Origin: an uncultured Eubacteriales bacterium
GTDB taxonomy: Bacteria > Bacillota > Clostridia > Oscillospirales > UBA644
Reading direction: 5' to 3'
NCBI GenBank assembly: GCA_934486965.1
Contig: CAKSQP010000031.1
Location: forward strand, 1 to 13,442
Length of the DNA stretch: 13,442 nucleotides
Under the pieces are notes generated by a model. It searched no databases. It was not told the origin of the DNA and saw nothing but the letters and a program-made list of their open reading frames with translations. Position 1 is the stretch's first letter; each line of letters starts with the position of its first letter. This document shows, in pieces, positions 5,330-12,730 of this stretch. The position numbers were made by a program, and so were the translations under genes.

Positions 5330-6241
5330 ATGACAACATCTCAGTACAAAAATATTATCGATAAAACGATAAAAATGCTTACTCCCGAAGAAAAAACAAA
5401 TTCTGTGGGAGTTGCAATAAAAATCCTGAAAAACAGCGGAATTTCATTGTTAGATGCGAAACCTTCCGAAATAAAGGAAGTTCTTGCGAGCAGAGAGTAT
5501 CTCGGATGGGCACCTTGTGATTCGGCGGATATTCAGGATATGGCGAACAACGGCGTTGCGGTTATCGGTGTCTCGGATAAAAGAGTCGTAGTCGTAGAGC
5601 CGGAGATTGACGGAATTGAGAAGTCCGAAAATGAAAATGTCGTAACGTTTTCTGGTCTTTCCAATGAAGAAATATCAACAATGTGCTTTTATGTCGGAGG
5701 AGATATGCCGTCAACTTACTATCCGAAAGGATCGCCTCGGCGAATAGCCTATAGTAGACTTGACCCTCAATGGGAACCTATGTTCTGGGGCGAACATGCT
5801 GAGTATTCAGGACTTTGTAATGCTATTGCCTGCATATCTATGGCATCTATGCAACTTGACGCTCCTCGCTATATGTATCCGAAGGATATAATCCAAAAAA
5901 ATATAGAAGATGGGTATTATAAATATTTGCCTTCAAGGGGATCTTATGGACATGAATATAGAAAAGGTACAACTCTTGACGATCTCAAAGCGGCTCTCGA
6001 AACATACTATTGTTCTCCTAAAACGAATGCTTTCCCGATAGTCAGAATAAAAGATAAGAATCATATTTTTTATTATATTTCTGTCTTTGCATTAGATGAA
6101 TGCAGCGGAATTGTTCATGCAATTGATCCCGGCCCCAGAGGCTATGATAAAACGATCAATAGAGCTCTAACAAATGGTTGGAGAATCTCAGATATATTGG
6201 ATGACAACGGTAACTGTATTTCATATCAGTATTATAAATAA
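5330..6241 (+). CDS. Unrecognised protein, possible papain/C39-like cysteine peptidase fold
   Basis: I do not recognise this 303-residue protein. It has no signal peptide or membrane segment. The C-terminal half looks like a C39-type papain fold: EYSGLCNAIACISMASM (158-174) could hold the nucleophile (Cys163 or Cys168) at a helix start, NHIFYYISVFALD (244-256) gives a candidate His245, and GIVHAIDPGPRG (260-271) a candidate Asp266. The N-terminal part (about 20-92) has the spacing LGWAPCDSADIQDMANNGVAVIGV...VVVVEPE, which recalls the tail of NlpC/CHAP-type domains but without an evident Cys/His pair. The ribosome site AAAGGA is 12 bases from the ATG, longer than for neighbours, and the second half looks richer in A and T. 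It is a single gene, convergent with two lipoproteins. Enzyme activity is speculative. Confidence 0.55.
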   Translation: MTTSQYKNIIDKTIKMLTPEEKTNSVGVAIKILKNSGISLLDAKPSEIKEVLASREYLGWAPCDSADIQDMANNGVAVIGVSDKRVVVVEPEIDGIEKSENENVVTFSGLSNEEISTMCFYVGGDMPSTYYPKGSPRRIAYSRLDPQWEPMFWGEHAEYSGLCNAIACISMASMQLDAPRYMYPKDIIQKNIEDGYYKYLPSRGSYGHEYRKGTTLDDLKAALETYYCSPKTNAFPIVRIKDKNHIFYYISVFALDECSGIVHAIDPGPRGYDKTINRALTNGWRISDILDDNGNCISYQYYK

Positions 6242-6270
6242 TATAAAACAGACGAGATACATTATTCTCA

Positions 6271-6308
6271 AAAAAGATGTCGCCGCAACTGTGCGCCGAC
6301 ATCTTTTT
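6271..6308. terminator. Bidirectional terminator between convergent genes
   Basis: AAAAAGATGTCG (6271-6282) and CGACATCTTTTT (6297-6308) pair perfectly over 12 bp around a 14-base loop. Both strands end in a T-run, so it can stop the 303-residue protein's transcript and also the lipoprotein operon that ends at 6397. A smaller CGGCG/CGCCG hairpin at 6352-6366 lies closer to the lipoprotein but has no T-run. The rest of 6242-6396 holds nothing else I can name. Confidence 0.85.
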
Positions 6309-6396
6309 ATAATATCAATTTCAGAGAGAAAAAGTCGGAATATCGTATCCCGGCGGAAAAACGCCGATTATTGCTGTTTACAAATATTTCCAACTC

Positions 6397-7077
6397 TTAA
6401 TAAAGTTGACCGTCTCTTTCAATAACATCACCGTAGAATTTGTCGTACATACCGATAAATTCACAGTCGTCAACTTTATTTACGGGCGAACTTTCTTTTA
6501 GCCAATATTCCGCGTCCTGTGTTTGAAGAATACCGTCAACCGATTTGACTTTATACGTTATTTTGGATACAAAATTCGGCACCCCCGGTATGGCGGAAGG
6601 ATCGGCTTCTGTGTCGGGATAAGCATATTCGTCAACCGTAATATAATAGATATCGCCCTCGGTTTTTTCGAGTTTTATACTGTTGAGATCATAGATCGGT
6701 TCATATCCTCCGAACAGACCTAACGGTGAAACATATAAAGAACCGTCCTTTTCGATAACGGACTCTTTCATTGAACCGTCGTAAAAACTCGTGTCATATT
6801 TCTTTATTTGTTTTATCAACTCATCAATTGTGGTCTTTTCTTTGATTTTACAGTATGAGTTTTCCGTTCCGTCTATATCCGAATATGTTACGGGCTGACC
6901 TTTTTCGTTTTTCTCTACGTTATAGAAAGCCGAGCCGTATATATAAAAGCCAGCTTCAAGCGTAGGAATAAACAATTCTTTTACATTTTCTTCAGTGACC
7001 TTGACTTCTTTGCCGCAACCGGCAAACAGAGTAAGGATAAACAAAAGGGAAAGCGCGACAGAAATCACTTTTTTCAT
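6397..7077 (-). CDS. Lipoprotein, IseA-inhibitor-like (second of tandem pair)
   Basis: A 226-residue secreted lipoprotein: MKK, a hydrophobic stretch and the lipobox FAGC, with Cys21 as the lipidated residue. The mature part is one soluble domain. The order TTIDELIKQIKKYDTSFYD, then IEKDGSLYVSP, then SIKLEKTEGDIYYITVDEY, and a final TYKVKSVDGILQT strand recalls the IseA (YoeB) family, extracellular inhibitors of NlpC/P60 cell-wall endopeptidases. That family link is inference by pattern. It is a paralogue of the lipoprotein encoded 24 bases upstream and has a C-terminal extension ending in DDCEFIGMYDKFYG. AAGGTG lies 5 bases before the ATG. It has no separate promoter, so it depends on the promoter at 7776-7804. 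Confidence 0.75.
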   Translation of the reverse strand: MKKVISVALSLLFILTLFAGCGKEVKVTEENVKELFIPTLEAGFYIYGSAFYNVEKNEKGQPVTYSDIDGTENSYCKIKEKTTIDELIKQIKKYDTSFYDGSMKESVIEKDGSLYVSPLGLFGGYEPIYDLNSIKLEKTEGDIYYITVDEYAYPDTEADPSAIPGVPNFVSKITYKVKSVDGILQTQDAEYWLKESSPVNKVDDCEFIGMYDKFYGDVIERDGQLY

Positions 7078-7080
7078 ATA
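7011..7080 (-). repeat. Signal-peptide block, copy A
   Basis: This 70-bp block covers the start region and signal peptide of the downstream lipoprotein. It matches the block at 7656-7725 at roughly 85% of bases, far above the rest of the two genes. It points to a shared origin by tandem duplication, perhaps with later gene conversion of the 5' ends. Confidence 0.6.
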
Positions 7081-7101
7081 TTCACCTTCTTCCGGTGCAA
7101 A

Positions 7102-7722
7102 TCAGGAAAATATATCAAAAGTAGATATCAATTCAGAAGTCGACATTGTTTTGTCTGTTTTTGCGGTGTCAAATCCGGATTCGGCTTTTTTTATACAAAG
7201 AATACCGTCTTTATATGTTGCAGTAAAAGTTTCTGTCGAAGTATAAACATCTTTTTTATCTTCGGCAGGGTTGTAAGAATCTACGGAAATATAATATTTT
7301 CCGTTTTCTTCTTTTTCCAATTTGACGGATTTCGGGTCATAGGAAACGGAGCCTCCGTCATATCTTGCAACAAGTAATCCGTCATCTGTTTTTTTGAACG
7401 ATGTTTCTTTGGGAGCGGTTGCATTGACAAAATCTTTTGAAATGTATTTTCCGTATTCGGAGACTAACTGTTCATAACTGTCAAAGCCGACAACTTTGAA
7501 AAGAGGATTGGCGTTTTCATCTTCACCGTAACTTTTCGGAGTGCCGTCTTCATTTTTTTCTATAGTATAAAGTCCGGAGCCGTCATGGTATGCATAACAT
7601 TTCAGAGTCGGTAAAAAGATATCGGATACATTTTCGGCAGTGACTTCATTTTTTTTGCCGCAACCGGCAAACAGGGTAAGGATAAATAATAGAGAAAGTG
7701 CAAAGGAAATTGCTTTTTTCAT
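7102..7722 (-). CDS. Lipoprotein, IseA-inhibitor-like (first of tandem pair)
   Basis: A 206-residue lipoprotein whose signal peptide is almost the same as its neighbour's, with lipobox FAGC at Cys21. The mature part has the same order of elements: VTAENVSDIFLPTL, YTIEKNEDGTPKSYG, SYEQLVSEYGKYISKDFVN, SVKLEKEENGKYYISVDSY and ATYKDGILCIKK. It shares the possible IseA-like fold but is shorter at the C terminus. The start at 7722 is chosen because GGAGGA stands 8 bases upstream and it begins the signal peptide. A start 14 codons earlier (7764) would put a polar tail before the signal and falls near the promoter. It is the first gene of a two-gene operon. Confidence 0.75.
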   Translation of the reverse strand: MKKAISFALSLLFILTLFAGCGKKNEVTAENVSDIFLPTLKCYAYHDGSGLYTIEKNEDGTPKSYGEDENANPLFKVVGFDSYEQLVSEYGKYISKDFVNATAPKETSFKKTDDGLLVARYDGGSVSYDPKSVKLEKEENGKYYISVDSYNPAEDKKDVYTSTETFTATYKDGILCIKKAESGFDTAKTDKTMSTSELISTFDIFS

Positions 7723-7725
7723 ATA
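7656..7725 (-). repeat. Signal-peptide block, copy B
   Basis: This is the second copy of the 70-bp block at 7011-7080, about 10 differences in 70 bases, covering the start and signal peptide of the first lipoprotein. Differences fall mainly at positions that keep the hydrophobic character. Confidence 0.6.
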
Positions 7726-7775
7726 ATTTTTCCTCCCGGTGTTGATTTTATGATATGCAGACATATCACAGTTTG

Positions 7776-7804
7776 ATTATATCGCGATAATTACGGTTTG
7801 TCAA
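7776..7804 (-). promoter_or_regulatory. Perfect consensus sigma-A promoter of the lipoprotein operon
   Basis: On the minus strand TTGACA (plus 7799-7804), a 17-bp spacer and TATAAT (plus 7776-7781) match consensus at all 12 positions. The leader before the start at 7722 is about 48 bases. A 10-bp palindrome TATCGCGATA (7780-7789) sits in the spacer and touches the -10, where a repressor could act. Bases 7805-7954 upstream contain no gene I can support. Confidence 0.85.
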
Positions 7805-7954
7805 TAGGTTTTTATGAAAAACGTGTCGAAATATGTTTATAATATGAAAAATGACAACAATATCAGTGCTGAACAGAAAATTCAAAGTGTCCGGAGCCGG
7901 CTGCTATTTCGGACTTCTCGTTAATAGCCAAAAGATTATTTATATAAAAATATT

Positions 7955-7985
7955 CCCTTTACAACAGAGTTTCTATTGTAAAGGG
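7955..7985 (-). terminator. Terminator of the radA-recombinase operon
   Basis: CCCTTTACAA (7955-7964) and TTGTAAAGGG (7976-7985) pair perfectly over 10 bp around an 11-base loop. It begins 2 bases beyond the recombinase stop. On the minus strand it is followed by AATATTTTTATA, a fair U-tract. Confidence 0.8.
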
Positions 7986-7987
7986 AG

Positions 7988-8950
7988 TTATTTCATGTCT
8001 ATATGCGCCAACGGGTTATGCTCCATGGCGTCTTTGAGTTCGCTGTTTTCGAGGTGCGTATATATCTGTGTCGTTCCGAGGTTCGCGTGTCCGAGAACTT
8101 CCTGCAAGACCCTGACGTCGACCCCGTTCTGATGCATGAGGGTGGCGGCGGTATGCCGAAGTTTATGCGTAGAATATTTGTGATTGTTCAAGTCCGCTTT
8201 TTCGAGATAACTGCTCACAAGCGTCTGAACCATGCGGTTTGATATCCGCTTTTTGCGGTTTGTAACAAATAATGCATGAAGTCCGGGCGGCGGATTGTAT
8301 GTTTCTCTTACCGCCAGATAATTTTCAATAGCCGAAACGCACGCTTCGTTCAGATAGACGTCCCGTTGTTTGTTGCCTTTTCCCGTAACACGCAGAACGT
8401 TTCCCGGTATGTCGTTTATGTTTATACCGACAAGTTCCGAAAGACGGAGTCCGCAATTGAGAAACAGCGTGATTATCGCATAGTTACGCTCTTTGTTTTT
8501 GCCGTCGATGCTGTCGAGAAGCCGCATACATTCGTCGAGCGAGAGATATATGGGGAGAGATTTCGGGGTCTTCGGGCTTTCGAGATAGGTTGTCGGATTT
8601 TCGTCAAGGACTCCCTGTTTGCAGAGAAATTTGAAAAAACTCCGCAGAGACGATATCTTGCGGTTGCGCGCCCTCACTGCGTTTCCTCTTTCTTCGTTTA
8701 CGAAGTTCAGAAATACATAGAGGTCGGAAAGAGTGATTTTTTTTACTTCTTCGACCGTAACGTCCGACGCGTCGATTTCGTTAAAAGGGCAGTCCGAACC
8801 GTCTCTCGATTTTATAAAACGGAAAAATACCCGCAGATCGAGATAATATTCGTCGACCGTTTTGTCCGACATATTCTTTATCGTTTTGCAGTAATAGAGA
8901 AATTCGGCGGCAAAATCCGGTATATATTCATATTTTGCGTATTTGCCCAT
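7988..8950 (-). CDS. Tyrosine recombinase, XerC/XerD type
   Basis: The 320-residue protein is a complete tyrosine recombinase. Residues 8-115 are the SAM-like core-binding domain (FLYYCKTIKNMSDKTVDEYY; RARNRKISSLRSFFKFL). Residues 135-310 are the catalytic domain with Arg169 (CGLRLSEL), Lys191 (TGKGNKQR), His262 and Arg265 (THKLRHT), His288 (LGHANLGTTQ) and nucleophile Tyr297. Xer enzymes resolve chromosome dimers at dif. It is about 20 residues longer than E. coli XerC/D because of an insertion near 48-70. It starts 8 bases after the radA stop, with its ribosome site AAGGTGA overlapping that stop, so translation is coupled. No dif-like site or integrase att repeats are seen nearby, so a housekeeping or conserved accessory role is likelier than a mobile-element integrase. 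Confidence 0.88.
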   Translation of the reverse strand: MGKYAKYEYIPDFAAEFLYYCKTIKNMSDKTVDEYYLDLRVFFRFIKSRDGSDCPFNEIDASDVTVEEVKKITLSDLYVFLNFVNEERGNAVRARNRKISSLRSFFKFLCKQGVLDENPTTYLESPKTPKSLPIYLSLDECMRLLDSIDGKNKERNYAIITLFLNCGLRLSELVGININDIPGNVLRVTGKGNKQRDVYLNEACVSAIENYLAVRETYNPPPGLHALFVTNRKKRISNRMVQTLVSSYLEKADLNNHKYSTHKLRHTAATLMHQNGVDVRVLQEVLGHANLGTTQIYTHLENSELKDAMEHNPLAHIDMK

Positions 8951-8958
8951 AAATCACC

Positions 8959-10323
8959 TTATAACTTCGAAAGTACGTCCCTGAGCGATGATACTCTTAT
9001 TATTTCCATTCCGGAAATTTCGGTTCCTATCTTGTTTTTTGCCGGAACTACCGCACGCGTAAAACCGAGTTTCCGCGCTTCGATTATCCTTTTTTCGATC
9101 GACGAAACTATTCTTACTTCTCCTGCAAGCCCGATCTCTCCGATAAGAACGGTGTCCGACGGGATTATAAAGTCCTTGAGGCTTGAAGCAAGTGCCGTCG
9201 CTATCGCAAGGTCAGCCGCAGGCTCGGAAATTCGCAGTCCTCCGATAATATTAAGGTATGCGTCGGAATTTCCGAAATAAAGTCCGCATCTTTTTTCGAG
9301 GACCGCGATCAGGAGATTCAGCCTGTTATAGTCATAGCCTGTCGAAACTCTTCGCGGAGCGGGGAACGGTGTCTGTGAAACAAGCGCTTGAATTTCGGCG
9401 ATTATCGGGCGTGTTCCCTCAAGGACCGAAACCGTTGCAATGCCCGAAACGCCCTCGGGTTTTCCCTGCATGAACATTGCGGACGGATTTTCGACTTCGC
9501 GGAGTCCTTCTTTTGCCATTTCGAAAACGCCTATTTCATTTGTCGAACCGAACCTGTTTTTTACGGCGCGCAGTATTCGGCAGTCAAGCGTTCTTTCTCC
9601 TTCGAAATAAAGAACGGCGTCGACCATGTGTTCCATTACTTTCGGTCCTGCAATCGATCCCTCTTTATTGACGTGCCCTATAAGGAATATCGGAATACCG
9701 CTTGATTTTGCAATACGCATAAATTCGCCGGTACATTCCTTTACCTGTGAGATGCTTCCGGGCGAGGAGGAGATATCTTCTCTTGAAATCGTCTGAACGG
9801 AGTCGATTATTACTATGTCGGGTTTCTGCCCAAGAATTCTTTCTCTTATTCTTGAAAGATCGGTTTCGGAAAGTATCAGGATATTGTCGGAAGTGACGCC
9901 TATCCTTTCCGCTCTCATTTTTATCTGCTTCGGCGATTCTTCTCCCGAAATATATAAAACGGAGATGTCGTGGGCGATACTTTTGCACATTTGCAGTAAA
10001 ATCGTCGATTTCCCTATGCCGGGTTCTCCGCTGATAAGGACGAGAGAACCTGCGACGATACCTCCGCCGAGAACTCTGTCGAACTCTTTAATGCCCGTCG
10101 GTATCCTGTTTTCGTCGGTGTAGTCGATCTCCCGCAGTTTCAACGGAGCGGAGGACGCTATATCCGATATCGAGCGACCCGAAAGCGGCTTTGCCTTTTC
10201 TGCGGAAACTGTCTCTTCGGTCATTGAGTTCCATGCTCCGCATCCCGCGCATTTTCCCGCCCATTTCGGACTTGTATACCCGCATTCGGTGCATATAAAA
10301 ACGGTTTTGGTCTTCGTCGCCAT
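8959..10323 (-). CDS. radA: DNA repair protein RadA
   Basis: The 454-residue protein has the full RadA layout. A C4 zinc finger comes first (Cys11, Cys14, Cys25, Cys28). The RecA-like ATPase core has Walker A GEPGIGKST (99-107), Walker B VIIDS (171-175) and the RadA-specific KNRFG (255-259). A Lon-protease-like C-terminal domain follows, from about residue 290, with ISEPAADLAIATALASS and IGEIGLAGEVR. RadA is a DnaB-like helicase that promotes branch migration during homologous recombination and repair. The ATG at 10323 is preceded by GAGGA at 8 bases. It is the first gene of the operon with the recombinase and has its own promoter at 10357-10385. The length is normal for the family. Confidence 0.96.
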   Translation of the reverse strand: MATKTKTVFICTECGYTSPKWAGKCAGCGAWNSMTEETVSAEKAKPLSGRSISDIASSAPLKLREIDYTDENRIPTGIKEFDRVLGGGIVAGSLVLISGEPGIGKSTILLQMCKSIAHDISVLYISGEESPKQIKMRAERIGVTSDNILILSETDLSRIRERILGQKPDIVIIDSVQTISREDISSSPGSISQVKECTGEFMRIAKSSGIPIFLIGHVNKEGSIAGPKVMEHMVDAVLYFEGERTLDCRILRAVKNRFGSTNEIGVFEMAKEGLREVENPSAMFMQGKPEGVSGIATVSVLEGTRPIIAEIQALVSQTPFPAPRRVSTGYDYNRLNLLIAVLEKRCGLYFGNSDAYLNIIGGLRISEPAADLAIATALASSLKDFIIPSDTVLIGEIGLAGEVRIVSSIEKRIIEARKLGFTRAVVPAKNKIGTEISGMEIIRVSSLRDVLSKL

Positions 10324-10356
10324 ATAAAAAATCCTCTTGCATTTTATTTCTCATTC

Positions 10357-10385
10357 ATTATAACATAAAAATCCGCATTTGAAAA
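10357..10385 (-). promoter_or_regulatory. Promoter of radA
   Basis: On the minus strand TTTTCA (plus 10380-10385), 17 bp and TATAAT (plus 10357-10362), preceded by an extended -10 TG, form a good vegetative promoter. Transcription would start about 25-30 bases before the start codon. No SOS-type LexA box is evident around it. Confidence 0.7.
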
Positions 10386-10407
10386 GGGGAGTAAGAATAA
10401 AATTATA

Positions 10408-10436
10408 TTGACATTCGTCGCCTTTTATGGTAAAAT
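10408..10436 (+). promoter_or_regulatory. Promoter of the GT4-glucokinase operon
   Basis: TTGACA (10408-10413), a 17-bp spacer and TAAAAT (10431-10436), with an extended -10 TG at 10428-10429, give a strong vegetative promoter. Transcription would begin near 10443. This rules out the in-frame TTG at 10408 and the ATG at 10441 as starts of the next gene, because both lie at or before the start of the RNA. Confidence 0.85.
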
Positions 10437-10479
10437 ACCTATGCTTTCAGGGAATTTGCAATGTCCGGAGGTGTATTCA

Positions 10480-11772
10480 TTGTATAATAACGATCTTGAA
10501 AATATTTCCGTTGGGACTTCGGAAAACGAAGAGGAAACCATTGCGAAAATAAGAGAACATGTTAAAAAATATGCAAACCCGAATTGTTTGAATATAGGAC
10601 TTTTTACAGATACCTTTACGCCGGACATAAACGGCGTTTCCGTTTCTGTTGCGACTTTGCGCAATCAACTGAAAAAAATGGGACACAATGTTTATGTCGT
10701 CTGTCCGTCCCTTGATACGAAACTTACGGGCACAACTTTTGAGGACGGGATCCTGCGTATTCCCGCAATTAAACTTGCAGGGCTTTACGGATACCGTCTT
10801 GCACGTCCTTACAGCCTCAAAGCCCTTTCGTATATCAGGGCGATGAACCTTGACGTTATTCATAACAATACCGAATTTTCGATGAGAATTCTTGCGAACG
10901 TCGCTTCGGCGGCTTACGATATTCCTTATGTTTATACTTACCATACTTTATGGGAAGACTATACTTATTATATAAACAAGGGATATTTCGACAAGCAATC
11001 GCGAAAACTGGTAGGGGCGTATACAAAACATATCGCAAACAACTGCGACGAAGTAATAGTTCCGACCGAAAAAACCGCAAGGATACTGAAAACTTATAAA
11101 GTCGCGAAATCTATGCACGTTATTCCGACGGGAATAGATACCGAAAGACTTAATCCGAAAAATCTCGATAAGGAAAAACTTGCGGCATTGAAAAAGCAGT
11201 TCGGACTTGAAAATTGCTTCTGTATCTGCTATGTCGGAAGAATAGCGAAAGAAAAGAAGATAGATTTCATTCTTGACTGTATTCAGACCATAAAGGAAAA
11301 GATCCCGTCCTTCAAGTTTGTTATAACGGGGCTCGGACCTGAGGTTGAGGAGATAAAGGAACATTCGAAAAAACTCGGTCAGGAAGATTACGTTATTTTC
11401 ACGGGTAAACAGCCTGCGGATCAGATCCAGTATTTCTATGCGCTCGGCGATGTTTTCTGTACGGCGTCGGATACCGAAACGCAGGGACTGACTTATTTCG
11501 AGGCTCTGGCATGCGGCGTTCCTATAATCGCAAAACGCGACGAATGCCTGACAAACGTTCTTATTGACGGCAAAAACGGTTACGGATTCGATACCGAAGA
11601 AGAACTTGTCGGCGCGGTTATGAAATTTTCGCCCGAAGAAAAACAGCAAATGAAAGAAGCGGCTCTTGCGAAAGCGGACGAATATTCTACGGAGAACTTT
11701 GCGAAAAGCGTTCTCAAAGTATACTATCAGGCAATAAAAAACGGAAGAAAAGGACAGAATATAGGTGAATAA
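10480..11772 (+). CDS. GT4-family glycosyltransferase, probable diacylglycerol glucosyltransferase
   Basis: The 430-residue protein is a two-domain GT-B, CAZy GT4-type enzyme. The acceptor domain begins with NIGLFTDTFTPDINGVSVSV (38-57). The nucleotide-sugar domain has CYVGRIAKEKKID, the family E-x7-E pair Glu333/Glu341 in DTETQGLTYFEALACGVP, and KNGYGFDTEEEL. This pattern is shared with 1,2-diacylglycerol 3-glucosyltransferases that make membrane glycolipids from UDP-glucose; acceptor and sugar are inferred. No membrane helix is seen, so binding to the inner face of the membrane is expected. The start is TTG at 10480, 8 bases after GGAGG (10467-10471) and downstream of the promoter. The first 35 residues are an unusual acidic lead (ENEEETIAKIREHVKKY). 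The stop lies only 1 base before the ATG of the glucokinase gene. Confidence 0.82.
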   Translation: MYNNDLENISVGTSENEEETIAKIREHVKKYANPNCLNIGLFTDTFTPDINGVSVSVATLRNQLKKMGHNVYVVCPSLDTKLTGTTFEDGILRIPAIKLAGLYGYRLARPYSLKALSYIRAMNLDVIHNNTEFSMRILANVASAAYDIPYVYTYHTLWEDYTYYINKGYFDKQSRKLVGAYTKHIANNCDEVIVPTEKTARILKTYKVAKSMHVIPTGIDTERLNPKNLDKEKLAALKKQFGLENCFCICYVGRIAKEKKIDFILDCIQTIKEKIPSFKFVITGLGPEVEEIKEHSKKLGQEDYVIFTGKQPADQIQYFYALGDVFCTASDTETQGLTYFEALACGVPIIAKRDECLTNVLIDGKNGYGFDTEEELVGAVMKFSPEEKQQMKEAALAKADEYSTENFAKSVLKVYYQAIKNGRKGQNIGE

Positions 11773-11773
11773 T

Positions 11774-12724
11774 ATGTATTATATCGGAATTGATCTCGGC
11801 GGCACGAATATCGCCGTCGGACTTGTCGATAAAGACGGACATATCGTCGGCAAGAAATCGGTAAAAACGGGTAACGAAAGACCTTTCAAGGATATCCTCA
11901 GGGATATGGCAAACTGTACCCTTGACCTGCTCAAGGAACTCAATGTCAGCCTTGATGAAATAATCTCCATAGGTATCGGAACTCCCGGTTCCGTCGACAG
12001 CGAAAACGGCGTCCTTGTCTACGCAAACAATTTCGCGGAAAAAGAAAACATCAAAATGCGTGAAATATTGCAGTCCTATATCGACAAACCCGTTTATATG
12101 ACGAACGACGCGAATGCCGCGGCTCTCGGCGAAGTTGTCGCAGGGGCGGCAAAGGGCTACAAAAACGTTGTCGTTATTACGCTCGGAACGGGCGTCGGCG
12201 GCGGCGTTATTATAAACGGTCAACTTTATGAGGGACAGTATTCGGCGGGGGCAGAACTCGGTCATATCATGCTTATGCACGGCGGAGAGCCTTGCTCCTG
12301 CGGCAGAAGAGGCTGCTGGGAGGCTTATGCTTCCGCAACCGCTCTTATCCGTCAGACAAAGAGAGCAATGGAAGCTCACCCCGAATCTTATATGAATAAG
12401 ATCGCAACGCTTGACAAAGTAAGCGGCAGAACCGCGTTTATCGCCGCAAAAGAGGGCGACGAAGCAGGTCAGGCGGTCGTCGATAAGTATATCCAGTATA
12501 TCGGCGAAGGCCTTGTCGATATCATCAACATCTTCCGTCCCGAAATTCTGATAATCGGCGGCGGTATATGCAATGAGGGAGAATATCTCTTAAAGCCGCT
12601 CAGAGAATTTTTAAGAAAACATTCTTACGGCGGAGACCTTCACCCCGCGCAGAAACTCGCGGTCGCGGCCCTCGGAAACGACGCCGGAATCATCGGTGCG
12701 GCGTTCCTCGGCAAAAAACAGTAA
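11774..12724 (+). CDS. glcK: ROK-family glucokinase
   Basis: The 316-residue kinase of the ROK family shows the phosphate-binding MYYIGIDLGGTNIAVG (1-16), IGIGTPGSVD (66-75), catalytic Asp112 in TNDANAAALGE, the ATP loop TLGTGVGGGV and the ROK zinc site: His164 with Cys174, Cys176 and Cys181 in CSCGRRGCWEA. It phosphorylates glucose to glucose-6-phosphate in the cytoplasm; no HTH domain is present, so it is not a NagC-type repressor. The ATG at 11774 is preferred, with AGGTGA just upstream and a normal ROK N terminus. A GTG at 11765, overlapping the preceding stop codon, would add three residues. It is translationally coupled to the glycosyltransferase. Confidence 0.9.
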   Translation: MYYIGIDLGGTNIAVGLVDKDGHIVGKKSVKTGNERPFKDILRDMANCTLDLLKELNVSLDEIISIGIGTPGSVDSENGVLVYANNFAEKENIKMREILQSYIDKPVYMTNDANAAALGEVVAGAAKGYKNVVVITLGTGVGGGVIINGQLYEGQYSAGAELGHIMLMHGGEPCSCGRRGCWEAYASATALIRQTKRAMEAHPESYMNKIATLDKVSGRTAFIAAKEGDEAGQAVVDKYIQYIGEGLVDIINIFRPEILIIGGGICNEGEYLLKPLREFLRKHSYGGDLHPAQKLAVAALGNDAGIIGAAFLGKKQ

Positions 12725-12730
12725 AAGATG

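Noticed and set aside
6352..6366. CGGCG/CGCCG hairpin after the second lipoprotein
   Set aside because: The stem is 5 bp with no T-run; the hairpin at 6271-6308 is the more credible terminator.
7840..7875. Resemblance of ATGACAACA...CAGT at 7851 to the start of the 303-residue gene at 5330
   Set aside because: The likeness covers about 25 bases only and the sequence beyond differs; chance is enough to explain it, so no gene remnant is called.
8276..9280. Plus-strand open frame of 334 residues
   Set aside because: It lies antisense to the recombinase and radA, both well-supported genes, and its protein is low-complexity Phe/Arg-rich with no recognisable motif.
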